DNA of 64,000 bases from an uncultured bacterium (GCA_948469375.1 CAOKLO010000002.1:62001-126000); one strand, 5' to 3'; shown: positions 44,874 to 53,848, numbered from the stretch's first letter. Notes: generated from the letters alone by a model not told the origin. Translations and numbers: made by a program.

Positions 44874-45704
44874 ATGAGCAAAACAAAACAGGCAAAAAGA
44901 CCTCTGACTCGATCGGAGCGGCATACCAGGATGGTAAACCGCCTGTGGCTGCTCCTCTCGCTGGTCGTGGCGCTGCTGGTGCTGTACCTGCTGTCCATCG
45001 GGGAAAAGACCGGGCGCAGCTTCCCGTTCATCTTCCCCATCGGCGGCAGGGACTCCGTCCTCGGGGGGCTCCAGACCATGGTGGAGCGCAAGGCGCTGTG
45101 GGATGACTTCTCCAGCAGTATGATCTGCGTGGCCATGGGCTTCGGCCTGGGCTTCGTCACCTCCTTGCCGGTGGCTTTCCTCATGGCCTGGTACACCCCG
45201 GTGCGCAAGATCATCGAGCCCTGGATCAACTTCATCCGCAACATCCCCGCCCTGGCCTACGCGCCCCTCATCGTCCTGCTGCTGGGCGTGGGCCGGACCC
45301 CTGCCGTGGTGCTGATCTGGATCTGCACCTTCATGACCATGTGCATCACCATCTTCCACGGCATCCGCAACATCGACAACACCCTGGTCAAGGCCGCCCG
45401 CGTGCTGGGGGCCAACGATGTGGACATCTTCTTCCGCATCACCCTGCCCGCCACGGTGCCCTTCATCCTCACCGCTGTTCGGCTGGGTCTGAGCGCGGCG
45501 CTGACCACCCTGCTGGCGGCGGAGTCCGCCGGCGCCCAGGCCGGCCTGGGCATGCGCATCATGACCCTCAAGGGCACCTTTGAGACCGACGCCATGCTGG
45601 GCTATATCATCATCATCGGCATCATCGGCACACTGCTGAACACCTTTGTGGACATTATTGAAGGGAGGCTGACTTCATGGCAGGAGAAGCGGGAAGAGGC
45701 ATAA
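44874..45704 (+). CDS. ABC transporter permease, SsuC/TauC/ThiX-like
   Basis: 276 residues with six membrane helices; the cytoplasmic EAA-type loop reads VKAARVLGANDVDIFFRITLPATVPFIL. This is the single-permease architecture of sulfonate/nitrate/taurine/pyrimidine importers. ATG 44874 has AAGGAAGG upstream. It overlaps the ATPase gene by 28 bases. The solute-binding protein follows, so the importer is complete. Confidence 0.88.
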   Translation: MSKTKQAKRPLTRSERHTRMVNRLWLLLSLVVALLVLYLLSIGEKTGRSFPFIFPIGGRDSVLGGLQTMVERKALWDDFSSSMICVAMGFGLGFVTSLPVAFLMAWYTPVRKIIEPWINFIRNIPALAYAPLIVLLLGVGRTPAVVLIWICTFMTMCITIFHGIRNIDNTLVKAARVLGANDVDIFFRITLPATVPFILTAVRLGLSAALTTLLAAESAGAQAGLGMRIMTLKGTFETDAMLGYIIIIGIIGTLLNTFVDIIEGRLTSWQEKREEA

Positions 45705-46471
45705 AGATCCAGATCAAGGACGTGAAAAAGGAGTACCACGGCGACCATGGCACCACGGTGGCCCTCAACGGCGTCAACCTGGACATCATGGAAAATGAGT
45801 TCATCTGTGTCGTCGGTCCCTCCGGCTGCGGAAAATCCACGCTGCTGAACATCCTGGCAGGCCTTCACGAGGCCACCTCCGGCGAATGCTACCTGGACGG
45901 CGAGATCATCAAGGGCACCGACGTGAAGCGGGGTGTGGTGTTCCAGCAGTACGCCCTGTTCCCCTGGCAGACCGTCATTCAGAACGTTATGTTCGGCCCC
46001 CAGATGAAGCGCCTGCCCAAGCCGGAGTGCGAGGCCATTGCCCGCAAGTACATCAAGATGGTGGGGTTGGAGGACTTTGAGAACTCCTATCCCAAGGAAC
46101 TGTCCGGCGGCATGAAGCAGCGTGTAGCCATCGCCCGCGCCTATGCCAATAACCCAGAGGTGCTGCTCATGGACGAGCCCTTCGGCGCTTTGGACGCTCA
46201 GACCCGTGCCCAGCTCCAGACTGAGCTGCTCAAGACCTGGGAGGAGGAGAAAAAGACCTGCTTCTTCATCACCCACGACGTGGACGAAGCCGTGCTGCTG
46301 GCCCAGCGGGTGGTCATCATGTCCGCCCGCCCCGGACGCATCAAGCGCATTGTGGACATCGACATCCCCTATCCCCGGGACCAGGCCACCAAGAGCGATC
46401 CGCGGTTTATGGAGCTGAAGGCCGAGATCTGGAACGAGGTCTATCAGGAGTATCTGGAGGTACGCAAGTAA
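45677..46471 (+). CDS. ABC transporter ATP-binding protein, SsuB/TauB-like
   Basis: 264 residues. Walker A is GPSGCGKST, the Q-loop FQQYALFPWQ, the signature LSGGMKQR, Walker B VLLMDEPFGALD and the H-loop FITHDVDEAV. This is the NitT/TauT-type ATPase. The start ATG lies within the permease end with GGGAGG upstream, so the pair is translationally coupled. Confidence 0.92.
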   Translation: MAGEAGRGIKIQIKDVKKEYHGDHGTTVALNGVNLDIMENEFICVVGPSGCGKSTLLNILAGLHEATSGECYLDGEIIKGTDVKRGVVFQQYALFPWQTVIQNVMFGPQMKRLPKPECEAIARKYIKMVGLEDFENSYPKELSGGMKQRVAIARAYANNPEVLLMDEPFGALDAQTRAQLQTELLKTWEEEKKTCFFITHDVDEAVLLAQRVVIMSARPGRIKRIVDIDIPYPRDQATKSDPRFMELKAEIWNEVYQEYLEVRK

Positions 46472-46540
46472 AGCTGTGCCTGACCGTGTCTCACGGTTGA
46501 CATACAGGCAGTCTCAAACAAATTCAAGGAGGAAAATGAA

Positions 46541-47611
46541 ATGAAGAAATTCACCGCTCTGCTGCTGGCCTTGGTCATGTCGCTGTCCCTGGTGGCCTGC
46601 GGCAGCAACGCCGACCAGAACAGCCAGCCCCCGGCCAGCGAGCCTGTCGCCCCCGCCAGCGAGCCTGCGGCTCCCGAGGGCACGCCCGAGCCTGCCGGTC
46701 CCGAGTCCATCACCCTGAACATCGCATATATGCCCAACTACGCCTCCCTCTGGGGCGTGCTGTCCGCTGAGAATCAGGGCTACTTTGCTGAGGAGGGCAT
46801 TACCATTAACCTGGTAGAGTTCCCCGACGGCCCCTCTGAGGTGGCCGCTATGGAGAGCGGCGAGATCGACCTGGCCTACATCGGCAAGGGCGCCCACCGC
46901 CTGTGCATCTTGGGCAACGCCGTCATCTTCGCCCCCAGCTCCGTCCACACCGTGGACAAGGTGGTCTGCATGCCCGACAGCGGCATCAAGACCGTGGAGG
47001 ACCTGAAGGGCAAGACCATCGCCTACAACGCCGGTTCCTCCTCCGAGTCCACCTTCAACAACGCCCTGAAAGTGGCCGGCCTGACCACCGACGACGTGAC
47101 CGCCATGTCGCTGAGCATCGACAACATCGTGCCCGCCGCCGTGTCCGACACCATCGATGCCGCCGTGTGCTGGAACCCCTACTCCGGCCAGATCCTCCAG
47201 CAGGTGGAGGGCTCCTACGAGATCGAGTTCGCCGACGGCTCCACCAACATCTCCAGCTGGATCTGTCTGCCCAAGTACGCCGAGGAGAACCACGACATCC
47301 TGGTGCGCTTCAGCCGCGCTCTGTACAAGGGCATGGACTGGGGCTCCAAGGAGGAGAACTATGACACCGTGGCCCAGTACTGCGCCGACCGGACCAAGAC
47401 CAGCCTGGAGTCCAACCAGCTCCAGCTGGGCGACGCCCACTGGTTCAACGTCGCCGACCTGACCTCCGGTCTGAAGGACGGCACCATCAAGAAGTACTAC
47501 GAGGGGATGCAGAACGACATGGTCCAGAACGAGAACATCAAGCCCGAGGAGGCCAAGGAGGACGTGAGCGAGTTCGTCCTGTTCGACGTGATGGAAGAGG
47601 CCCTCAAGTAA
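46541..47611 (+). CDS. ABC substrate-binding lipoprotein, NitT/TauT (NMT1/THI5-like)
   Basis: 356 residues. A lipoprotein signal MKKFTALLLALVMSLSLVAC gives lipidated C20, followed by a Pro/Ala/Glu-rich linker to residue 58. The NMT1-like fold begins with LNIAYMPNYASLWGVLSAEN and shows AAMESGEIDLAYIGKGAHRL, typical of binding proteins for sulfonates, nitrate or pyrimidine precursors. Its ligand cannot be read. The RBS AAGGAGG precedes the ATG. A good terminator closes the transporter unit. Confidence 0.88.
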   Translation: MKKFTALLLALVMSLSLVACGSNADQNSQPPASEPVAPASEPAAPEGTPEPAGPESITLNIAYMPNYASLWGVLSAENQGYFAEEGITINLVEFPDGPSEVAAMESGEIDLAYIGKGAHRLCILGNAVIFAPSSVHTVDKVVCMPDSGIKTVEDLKGKTIAYNAGSSSESTFNNALKVAGLTTDDVTAMSLSIDNIVPAAVSDTIDAAVCWNPYSGQILQQVEGSYEIEFADGSTNISSWICLPKYAEENHDILVRFSRALYKGMDWGSKEENYDTVAQYCADRTKTSLESNQLQLGDAHWFNVADLTSGLKDGTIKKYYEGMQNDMVQNENIKPEEAKEDVSEFVLFDVMEEALK

Positions 47612-47647
47612 GAAGCCCCCGAGCATAACATCCAGGGCATAGGAACG

Positions 47648-47692
47648 GACCCTATGGGACGGCACACAGGTCCGCCCCATAGGGTCTTTTTC
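47648..47692 (+). terminator. Terminator of the ABC importer unit
   Basis: GGACCCTATGGG/CCCCATAGGGTC stem with an ACGGCACACAGGTCCG loop, followed by TTTTTCG at 47687-47692. Confidence 0.9.
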
Positions 47693-47718
47693 GTCCCGCT
47701 CTTGAGAGGAGGAGAGCA

Positions 47719-49587
47719 TTGAACATCAAGATCATCTGCCCCCCGGGGGCGGACGGACCCGCAGCCTTTGCCGCCCGGCAGCTGTCCGCCTATCTGGGCC
47801 GGATGCTGGCGGGGGAGGAGGGGGAGCTCGCCATCGGCCTGGAGGTGCGGCCTGACGAGAGGCCCGGCCTGCCCGACTGGTTTTCCGTGGAGCTGGACAA
47901 AGAGAAGGGCTCCATCATGGGGAACAGCGGCCGGGCGGTGCTGCTGGGCGTGTACGACTGCCTGCGGCGGCTGGGGTGCCGGTTTTTGGCCCCCGTAAAG
48001 GGCTGCGAGGTGGTCCCGGCCATCGTCCGGCGGGAGCTGGCCCTGAGCTATGAGCACCGGGCGTCCTTCTTCCACCGGGGGGTGTGCATCGAGGGGGCGG
48101 ACAGCCGGGAAAACGTGCTGGACTTCATCGATTGGCTGCCCAAGGTGGGATATAACAGCTTTTTCCTGCAATTCAAGTCGCCCTATATCTTTTACGCCCG
48201 GTGGTATGAGCATCGGAACAACCCTTCGCGTGAAGCGGAGCCCTTCGGTCAGGCGGACGCCCTGGCCTGGATGGAAGAGGCGGAAACGGCGCTGAAACGC
48301 CGGGGCCTGCTCCTCCACAAGGTGGGTCACGGCTGGACCGGAGAGGTGCTGGGCTGTGAGGCCCAGTCCTGGGATGTGAACCCGGAGACGCTGTCAGCGG
48401 AAAAACGGCCCTTGGCCGCTCTGGTGGACGGTGTGCGGGGGCTTTATAAGGGCGTGCCGGTCAACACCAACCTATGCTTTCACACTGGGGACGCGGCGGA
48501 GGCTTTTGCTGCCCTGGTGTCGGACTATGCCAAAGAGAGCCCTGGTGTGGACTACCTCCACATATGGCTGGCGGATGCCTACAATAACGTATGCGAGTGC
48601 GAGGGGTGCCGCCGGACCACCCCTTCCGACCAATACGTGGAGCTGCTCAACGAGATTGACCGGCGGCTGACCGCCGCGGGCCTGGATACGAAAATCGTAT
48701 TCCTGCTCTATCAGGAGCTGCTTTGGCCGCCGGTGAAGGCCAGGCTTGCGAATCCGGACCGGTTTGTTCTCATGTTTGCCCCCATCAGCCGTACCTTTGA
48801 GCGGTCCTACCAGGTGGAGAAGACGCTGCCTGGTATTCCAGCCTATGAGCGCAATCATATTACGCTGCCCACGGATTTGGCTGAAAATCTGGCGTTCCTA
48901 CGGGGCTGGCAGGAGCAGTTCCAGGGGGACGGCTTTGTGTTTGACTATCCTCTGGGCCGGGCGCATTACGGCGACTTCGGCTATGTAAAGCTGTCCAGGG
49001 TTATCAGCGGGGACGTGAAGCAGCTCAGGCGCCTGGGACTGAACGGCTATATCAGCTGTCAGGAGCTGCGGGCGGGCCTGCCCAACTTCTTTCCAAACTA
49101 CGTGCTGGGGCGGACGCTGATGGACGAGAGCGCCGATGTAAATGCGCTGATGAGCGAATACTTTTCCGCCGCGTATGGGGAGGACTGGCCGCTGGTCGCA
49201 GATTATTTGTTCCAGCTGTCCAGTCAGAGCAGCACCGACTACATCAACGGTAAGGGAGCGCGTGTGGATGCCGCGATAGCCGCCCAAATGGAGAATGTCC
49301 GGGAGCTGTGCCTGGACTTTGCCTCTATCCTGGACGTCCATCGGAGCTCCGGCGGCTGGGCCACCCCATTTTGGGAGGTGCTGGATTACCATCGGACATA
49401 CACGCTCAAGCTGACCCGCTTTTTGCTCAAGCTATCCCGGGGAAAACCGGATAAGGCGGAGGGGAGCCGGCGTGCGTTTCGGGACCTGATCTGTGAAAAG
49501 GAGCCGGAGTTCCAGCCCTGGCTGGACGTGTACCGAGTGCTGGAAATCACAGAGAATTACACGGGGGTTTGCCCCGAACAGTCTTGA
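47719..49587 (+). CDS. DUF4838-domain glycoside-hydrolase-like protein
   Basis: 622 residues, no signal peptide, hence cytosolic. The N-terminal about 110 residues look like a GH20/GH67-type accessory domain (AAFAARQLSAYLGRM; VLLGVYDCLRRLGCRFLAP). The central barrel has the Cys-rich element ADAYNNVCECEGCRR that I associate with DUF4838 proteins. Catalytic residues cannot be assigned. TTG 47719 is the start, with GAGGAGGAGAG upstream. It is 15 bases before a GlcN6P deaminase-like gene and nagA, so it probably acts on an amino-sugar-containing glycoside. Confidence 0.72.
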   Translation: MNIKIICPPGADGPAAFAARQLSAYLGRMLAGEEGELAIGLEVRPDERPGLPDWFSVELDKEKGSIMGNSGRAVLLGVYDCLRRLGCRFLAPVKGCEVVPAIVRRELALSYEHRASFFHRGVCIEGADSRENVLDFIDWLPKVGYNSFFLQFKSPYIFYARWYEHRNNPSREAEPFGQADALAWMEEAETALKRRGLLLHKVGHGWTGEVLGCEAQSWDVNPETLSAEKRPLAALVDGVRGLYKGVPVNTNLCFHTGDAAEAFAALVSDYAKESPGVDYLHIWLADAYNNVCECEGCRRTTPSDQYVELLNEIDRRLTAAGLDTKIVFLLYQELLWPPVKARLANPDRFVLMFAPISRTFERSYQVEKTLPGIPAYERNHITLPTDLAENLAFLRGWQEQFQGDGFVFDYPLGRAHYGDFGYVKLSRVISGDVKQLRRLGLNGYISCQELRAGLPNFFPNYVLGRTLMDESADVNALMSEYFSAAYGEDWPLVADYLFQLSSQSSTDYINGKGARVDAAIAAQMENVRELCLDFASILDVHRSSGGWATPFWEVLDYHRTYTLKLTRFLLKLSRGKPDKAEGSRRAFRDLICEKEPEFQPWLDVYRVLEITENYTGVCPEQS

Positions 49588-49602
49588 AAGGAGGACGTTC
49601 TC

Positions 49603-50424
49603 ATGCGTCACGATTACTATTCCTATGACCGGCAGAAGCTGCTGGCGGCTCCAAAGGTGCCCATTGAGGTGCTGGCGGACAACGCCGCCGTGTTTCAGAC
49701 CATGGCCCGGGAGATGGCCGATGAGATCAAACAAAAAAATGGCCTGGGCAAGACCACTGTATTCATCTGTCCTGTGGGCCCGGTGGGGCAGTATCCCTAT
49801 TTTGTTGACATTGTGAATCAGGAGGGCATCAGCTTAAAGGATGTATGGTTCCTCAACATGGACGAGTACCTCACCGACGGGAAGCAGTGGATTGACAAAA
49901 GTGATACGCTGAGCTTCCGGGGCTTTATGGACCGTGTGGTATACTCCAAAATTAAGCCGGAGCTGGTTATGCCCGAGAGTCAGCGGGTGTTTCCCGATCC
50001 CAACGACCCGGACAACATGGCCCGGACCATTGAAAGGCTGGGCGGGGTGGACGTCTGCTTCGGCGGCATCGGTATCAACGGCCACCTGGCCTTCAACGAG
50101 GCCCAGGATGAGCTGACCCCGGAACAATTCAAGCAGCTCCATACCCGCGTGCTGGAAATTTCTCCGGAGACCCGGACGGCCAACGCCATTGGAGACCTGA
50201 ACGGAGCTATCGACGATATGCCCCGCTGGTGCGTCACCATCGGCATGAACGAGATTTTCAACGCCCGGAAGGTGCGCCTGGGAGTGTTCCGGGACTGGCA
50301 CCGGGCCGTGCTGCGCCACACGGCCTATGGCGAGGTGTCGGCCCATTTCCCGGCGACTTTGATGCAGACCCATCCGGATGTGCTGATTCGGACCACGGAA
50401 TTCGTGGCCAAGCTTCCGAACTGA
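49603..50424 (+). CDS. nagB: Glucosamine-6-phosphate deaminase-like protein
   Basis: 273 residues of the NagB/6-phosphogluconolactonase fold. WFLNMDEYLTDGKQW carries the DE pair of the active site, and the loop reads GGIGINGHLAFNEAQDE. In well-studied NagB this loop is G-x-x-DGH, so the aspartate that acts with the following histidine in ring opening is replaced by asparagine here; the histidine and glutamate remain. It may still deaminate GlcN6P or may handle a variant sugar phosphate. The RBS AAGGAGG is before the ATG, and nagA follows 17 bases on. Confidence 0.82.
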   Translation: MRHDYYSYDRQKLLAAPKVPIEVLADNAAVFQTMAREMADEIKQKNGLGKTTVFICPVGPVGQYPYFVDIVNQEGISLKDVWFLNMDEYLTDGKQWIDKSDTLSFRGFMDRVVYSKIKPELVMPESQRVFPDPNDPDNMARTIERLGGVDVCFGGIGINGHLAFNEAQDELTPEQFKQLHTRVLEISPETRTANAIGDLNGAIDDMPRWCVTIGMNEIFNARKVRLGVFRDWHRAVLRHTAYGEVSAHFPATLMQTHPDVLIRTTEFVAKLPN

Positions 50425-50441
50425 TACACAGGGAGGAAAGT

Positions 50442-51593
50442 ATGGAAGAACTTTATATTGTCAACGGTCAAGTGTATATAGATCACAGGTTTCAATCGAA
50501 AACGCTGAAGCTGGTCCAAGGCAGACTTCAGGTGTTGGAGGCGGACGCTTCCATCCCTGAGGGGGCGGAGGCGGTGGACGTGTCCGGGAAAAAAGTGGTC
50601 CCCGGGTTTATCGACATCCACACCCATGGCGCGGTGGGGGTGGACGTGAACGGCGCGACGGCGGAGGATTTGGAAAAAATCAGCCGCTTTTTCGCCGGAA
50701 ACGGAACCACCTCCTGGCTGTGCTCGGTGCTTACCGACACGGTGGAGCAGACGGAATGGTGCATCGATCAGTTCAAGGCCCATAAGGCCGGGGAGCAACC
50801 CACCTCGGAGCTGCTGGGTATTCACCTGGAGGGACCGTTCCTGGCCGTCGAGTACAAGGGGGCCATGCCGGAGCACCTGTTGCGCAAGGGAGACCTGGAC
50901 CTGCTGCGGGCTTACCAGGAGCGGGCGGAAGGGAATGTCCGCTATATCACCGTTTCTCCAGAGGTGGAAGGGGTGGTGGATATGATCCCGGCGGCAAAGA
51001 AGCTGGGAATTGTGCCGGCGATCGGCCACTCCGGCGCGGATTATGAGACATCCATGGAGGCCATTCAAAGGGGAGCGGAGGCTGCTACCCACACCTTTAA
51101 CGCGATGGGGCTGCTTCACCAGCACCGGCCTGCCATCATGGGCGCGGTGCTGGAATCGGACGTCTACTGTGAGATGATCTGCGATGGACGGCACCTCCAT
51201 CCGGGGGTGGTGCGGCTGCTTGTCAAGACCAAGAGACTGGACCGGGTGGTGGCCATTACAGACTCCATTATGGCGGCAGGCCTGCCCGACGGGAATTATC
51301 ATCTGGGCGTCAATGAGGTAGTGGTGGAGGACGGGGACGCCAAACTGGCCTCCACCGGGGTTCGCGCGGGGAGCACCCTCACTCAGGATGCTGCCCTGCG
51401 CAATTTGATGGCTTTCACGGGTCGGCCTATGGAGGAGCTGCTTCCCGCCCTGACGGAGAATCCGGCCAGGCTCATCGGCGTGTTTGACCGCAAGGGCTCC
51501 ATTGCCGACGGAAAGGACGCCGATCTGGTGGTGCTGGATGAGGACAACCGGGTGGATCTGGTGTTCACGCGGGGCCGTTTGCTGGAGAAGTGA
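50442..51593 (+). CDS. nagA: N-acetylglucosamine-6-phosphate deacetylase
   Basis: 383-residue amidohydrolase-superfamily enzyme. The metal-binding residues are visible in FIDIHTHGAVGVDVN, GIHLEGPFL, AIGHSGADYETS, ATHTFNAM and the catalytic Asp in AITDSIMAAG. Removes acetate from GlcNAc-6-P. ATG 50442 has GGGAGG upstream. It is closely linked to the NagB-like gene and ends before a terminator; the convergent ROK gene is the probable regulator. Confidence 0.92.
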   Translation: MEELYIVNGQVYIDHRFQSKTLKLVQGRLQVLEADASIPEGAEAVDVSGKKVVPGFIDIHTHGAVGVDVNGATAEDLEKISRFFAGNGTTSWLCSVLTDTVEQTEWCIDQFKAHKAGEQPTSELLGIHLEGPFLAVEYKGAMPEHLLRKGDLDLLRAYQERAEGNVRYITVSPEVEGVVDMIPAAKKLGIVPAIGHSGADYETSMEAIQRGAEAATHTFNAMGLLHQHRPAIMGAVLESDVYCEMICDGRHLHPGVVRLLVKTKRLDRVVAITDSIMAAGLPDGNYHLGVNEVVVEDGDAKLASTGVRAGSTLTQDAALRNLMAFTGRPMEELLPALTENPARLIGVFDRKGSIADGKDADLVVLDEDNRVDLVFTRGRLLEK

Positions 51594-51612
51594 GCAGGCC
51601 ACCGTCACTCAG

Positions 51613-51647
51613 TTGAAAAAAACGCGCCGCGGAAATGCCGCGGCGTG
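51613..51647. terminator. Terminator between nagA and the ROK regulator
   Basis: CGCGCCGCGG/CCGCGGCGTG stem with an AAAT-type loop. On the minus strand it is followed by TTTTTTTCAAC, so it terminates the regulator gene well. The plus side has only GCTTGTG. Confidence 0.8.
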
Positions 51648-51674
51648 CTTGTGAGGCTGTTATTCTTGACGCGG

Positions 51675-52904
51675 TCACTCCGACGCCGACTGAAGGTCAT
51701 GGAAAATGGCTACTGCGGCGGCGCCCCGGGCTCCGCTGAATTCGCTGGGCTCCACAAAGACAAAATTGGTGTCAGTGCCGGTCACTTTACAGATATTGCG
51801 GCGGACCACATCCAGCAGCTGGCGGCGGTTACCCTCACTGCGGAACAGCTCGCCCTCGATCAGCATGGCGTGGGGGCAGGTAAAGTTGACGATGTTGGCA
51901 ATGGCCAGGCCCAGGGTATACACAGCTCGCTCCACAATGGGGTATACGTCGGAATCTCCGTCCTGCTGGGCCTGGAGGACGCGAGCCATGGTGGGCTCCT
52001 CTCCCACCGGACACAGGGAACGTAAAGTGGGCGCGCCTCCCCGGGCTAGGGCGTCCATGCACCGGGCGATGATGGCCCGGTCGCTGGAGATGGCCTCCAG
52101 ACAGCCGTGGTTGCCGCAGGTGCATTGGGGGCCGTTGGGCTCCATTACCATATGGCCCACTTCACCCGCGCCGACAATAGAGCCGAAGACGCTGGACTGG
52201 TTGAGAATCAGCGGGCAGGCGATACCTGCGTGGATGAACAGGTATGCGAAGGTGGACACATTGTTCATCAGCTCCCGTTGGAACAGGGAAGCGCCATAGG
52301 CTCGGGCGCAGGCGTTGTTTTCCACCGTGATGGGACAGCGCAGCTCCAGTCGGCGTCTCACGTCCCGCAAAATGGGCTTGTCGTACCAATTGTAGCTGGG
52401 ACGCACCTTCAACACACCCGCCTGACGGTCCACAAGGCCGGGAACGCAGAAGCCCAGGCCGTCCACGCTGTCAAGGGTGAGGCGGCAGGAGTCCAGAAGC
52501 TCCCGCACCAGAGTGCAGGTCGCGTCCAGATTCTCCTCATAATCCCGGCTGGGGGCGGGGGAGGAGCGGACGCCCAGCACCTGCCCCCGGTAGTTGGTAA
52601 GGCAGACGGCGCACTCCGAGCCGCTCATTTCCACGCCGATGAATCGCCTGGCGTCGGGTACGATGTCCAGCAGACGACTGCGGCGGCCGTGACGGTGGTC
52701 TATGGACTCCGGGGAGTCCAGTTCCTGGACCAGTCCGGCGGAAATCATCATGTTGATGTTGGTGGTGATGGTGGGCAGGGTGAGGTCCAGCCGTTTGGCG
52801 ATGTCCGCCCGGGTGATGGGGCCGCAGTGGTACACCATCCGGAGGATGGAGGACTGATTGGTCGCCTTGACCCGGGGAAGATTGTTGCCCTGTTCAAATT
52901 GCAT
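51675..52904 (-). CDS. ROK-family transcriptional regulator (NagC/XylR type)
   Basis: 409 residues. The N-terminal winged helix is NQSSILRMVYHCGPITRADI followed by AKRLDLTLPTITTNINMMISAGLVQE. The ROK sugar-binding half contains FIGVEMSGSECAVCLTNYRG and the zinc motif CTCGNHGCLEAI. NagC-type proteins sense GlcNAc-6-P or related sugars. The position, convergent with nagA, suggests it controls the DUF4838-nagB-nagA genes. Its own promoter spacer holds a direct repeat that could be an autoregulatory site. Confidence 0.88.
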   Translation of the reverse strand: MQFEQGNNLPRVKATNQSSILRMVYHCGPITRADIAKRLDLTLPTITTNINMMISAGLVQELDSPESIDHRHGRRSRLLDIVPDARRFIGVEMSGSECAVCLTNYRGQVLGVRSSPAPSRDYEENLDATCTLVRELLDSCRLTLDSVDGLGFCVPGLVDRQAGVLKVRPSYNWYDKPILRDVRRRLELRCPITVENNACARAYGASLFQRELMNNVSTFAYLFIHAGIACPLILNQSSVFGSIVGAGEVGHMVMEPNGPQCTCGNHGCLEAISSDRAIIARCMDALARGGAPTLRSLCPVGEEPTMARVLQAQQDGDSDVYPIVERAVYTLGLAIANIVNFTCPHAMLIEGELFRSEGNRRQLLDVVRRNICKVTGTDTNFVFVEPSEFSGARGAAAVAIFHDLQSASE

Positions 52905-52961
52905 CGGTCCACCGCCTTCCGCTTTTTGTCAAAAGGTAAAAATTCTATCTTATTTTAGACT

Positions 52962-52991
52962 ATTATACCCGGTGTGAAGTCCCGGTGTCAA
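52962..52991 (-). promoter_or_regulatory. Promoter of the ROK regulator with direct repeat
   Basis: Minus-strand TTGACA (52991-52986) and TATAAT (52967-52962) with an 18-base spacer. On the plus strand CCCGGTGT is repeated at 52968-52975 and 52981-52988, within the spacer and -35, so a bound protein could block the promoter. Confidence 0.7.
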
Positions 52992-53018
52992 GGCGTGGGG
53001 ATACAGGAGGAGAAGACT

Positions 53019-53804
53019 ATGACAATCTTTTTTTTGGTGAGCTTTCTGGCCAGTATTGCAGGGGCCATCTGCGGCATTGGCGGAGGTGTGGTCATTAAGC
53101 CGGTATTGGACATGTTGGGGCTGGAGACGGTGACTACAATCAGCTTTTTGTCCGGCTGCACGGTGCTGTCCATGAGCTGCTATTCTGTTGTTCGTTCCTT
53201 GGCCAAGGGAGACAGCGGGGTGGACGTGCGCACTGGGACGCCTCTTGCCGTGGGCGCGGCCCTGGGCGGGCTGGCGGGTAAGCAGCTGTTTGACCTGGTG
53301 AAGTCTCTGTTTGACAATCAGAGCATGGTGGGGGCGGTGCAGGCGGGCTGTCTGGGGGTCATCACCCTGGGGACGCTGATATACACGTTGAACAAGAGCC
53401 GAATCAGCACGCATAAAATCACCGCTCCGGCGGTGTGTGTGGTGATTGGACTGGCGCTGGGCGTCATGTCCAGCTTTCTGGGCATCGGCGGCGGGCCCAT
53501 CAACCTGGTGGTGCTGTATTTTTTCTTCAGCATGGACGCCAAAACCGCCGCCGCCAACAGCCTGTATATCATCCTGTTCAGCCAGCTGGCCAGCCTGCTT
53601 ACCACGCTGGTGACCCACACGGTGCCTGCCTTCCGCTGGCCGGTGCTGCTGGTGATGGTAGGCGGCGGTGTGGGCGGCGGTATGGTGGGACGCACGCTCA
53701 ACAAAAGAATCGACAACAAGTTGGTAGAGCGGCTGTTTATCGTTCTGATGGGGCTGATTCTGGTCATTTGTGTATATAATGTATGGCAGGGTCTTAACGG
53801 CTGA
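53019..53804 (+). CDS. TauE/SafE-family membrane permease
   Basis: 261 residues with about eight hydrophobic segments. Two duplicated family motifs are visible: AGAICGIGGGVVIKPVLDMLG near the N-terminus and SSFLGIGGGPINLVVLYFFFSM in the second half. Family members export sulfite, sulfoacetate or other anions, but annotation by homology does not fix the substrate. ATG 53019 has AGGAGG upstream; it is divergent from the ROK gene and followed by a strong terminator. Confidence 0.86.
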   Translation: MTIFFLVSFLASIAGAICGIGGGVVIKPVLDMLGLETVTTISFLSGCTVLSMSCYSVVRSLAKGDSGVDVRTGTPLAVGAALGGLAGKQLFDLVKSLFDNQSMVGAVQAGCLGVITLGTLIYTLNKSRISTHKITAPAVCVVIGLALGVMSSFLGIGGGPINLVVLYFFFSMDAKTAAANSLYIILFSQLASLLTTLVTHTVPAFRWPVLLVMVGGGVGGGMVGRTLNKRIDNKLVERLFIVLMGLILVICVYNVWQGLNG

Positions 53805-53812
53805 AGCTTGTG

Positions 53813-53848
53813 AAAACCGCCGGCATTCATAATGATTCCGGCGGTTTT
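53813..53848 (+). terminator. Terminator of the TauE-like gene
   Basis: AAAACCGCCGG/CCGGCGGTTTT eleven-base stem with a CATTCATAATGATT loop, ending in TTTTG. Confidence 0.88.

Noticed and set aside
43004..45244. 746-codon open frame on the minus strand
   Set aside because: Antisense of the isomerase, LarA-like and permease genes; low-complexity His/Leu/Val/Gly composition and no recognisable motif.
40047..53804. Sulfoglycolysis (sulfoquinovose) locus
   Set aside because: Aldolase, kinase, SsuABC-like importer and TauE-type permease made this tempting, but there is no sulfoquinovosidase, sulfolactaldehyde reductase or SQ isomerase, and the PFK is of normal PPi type.
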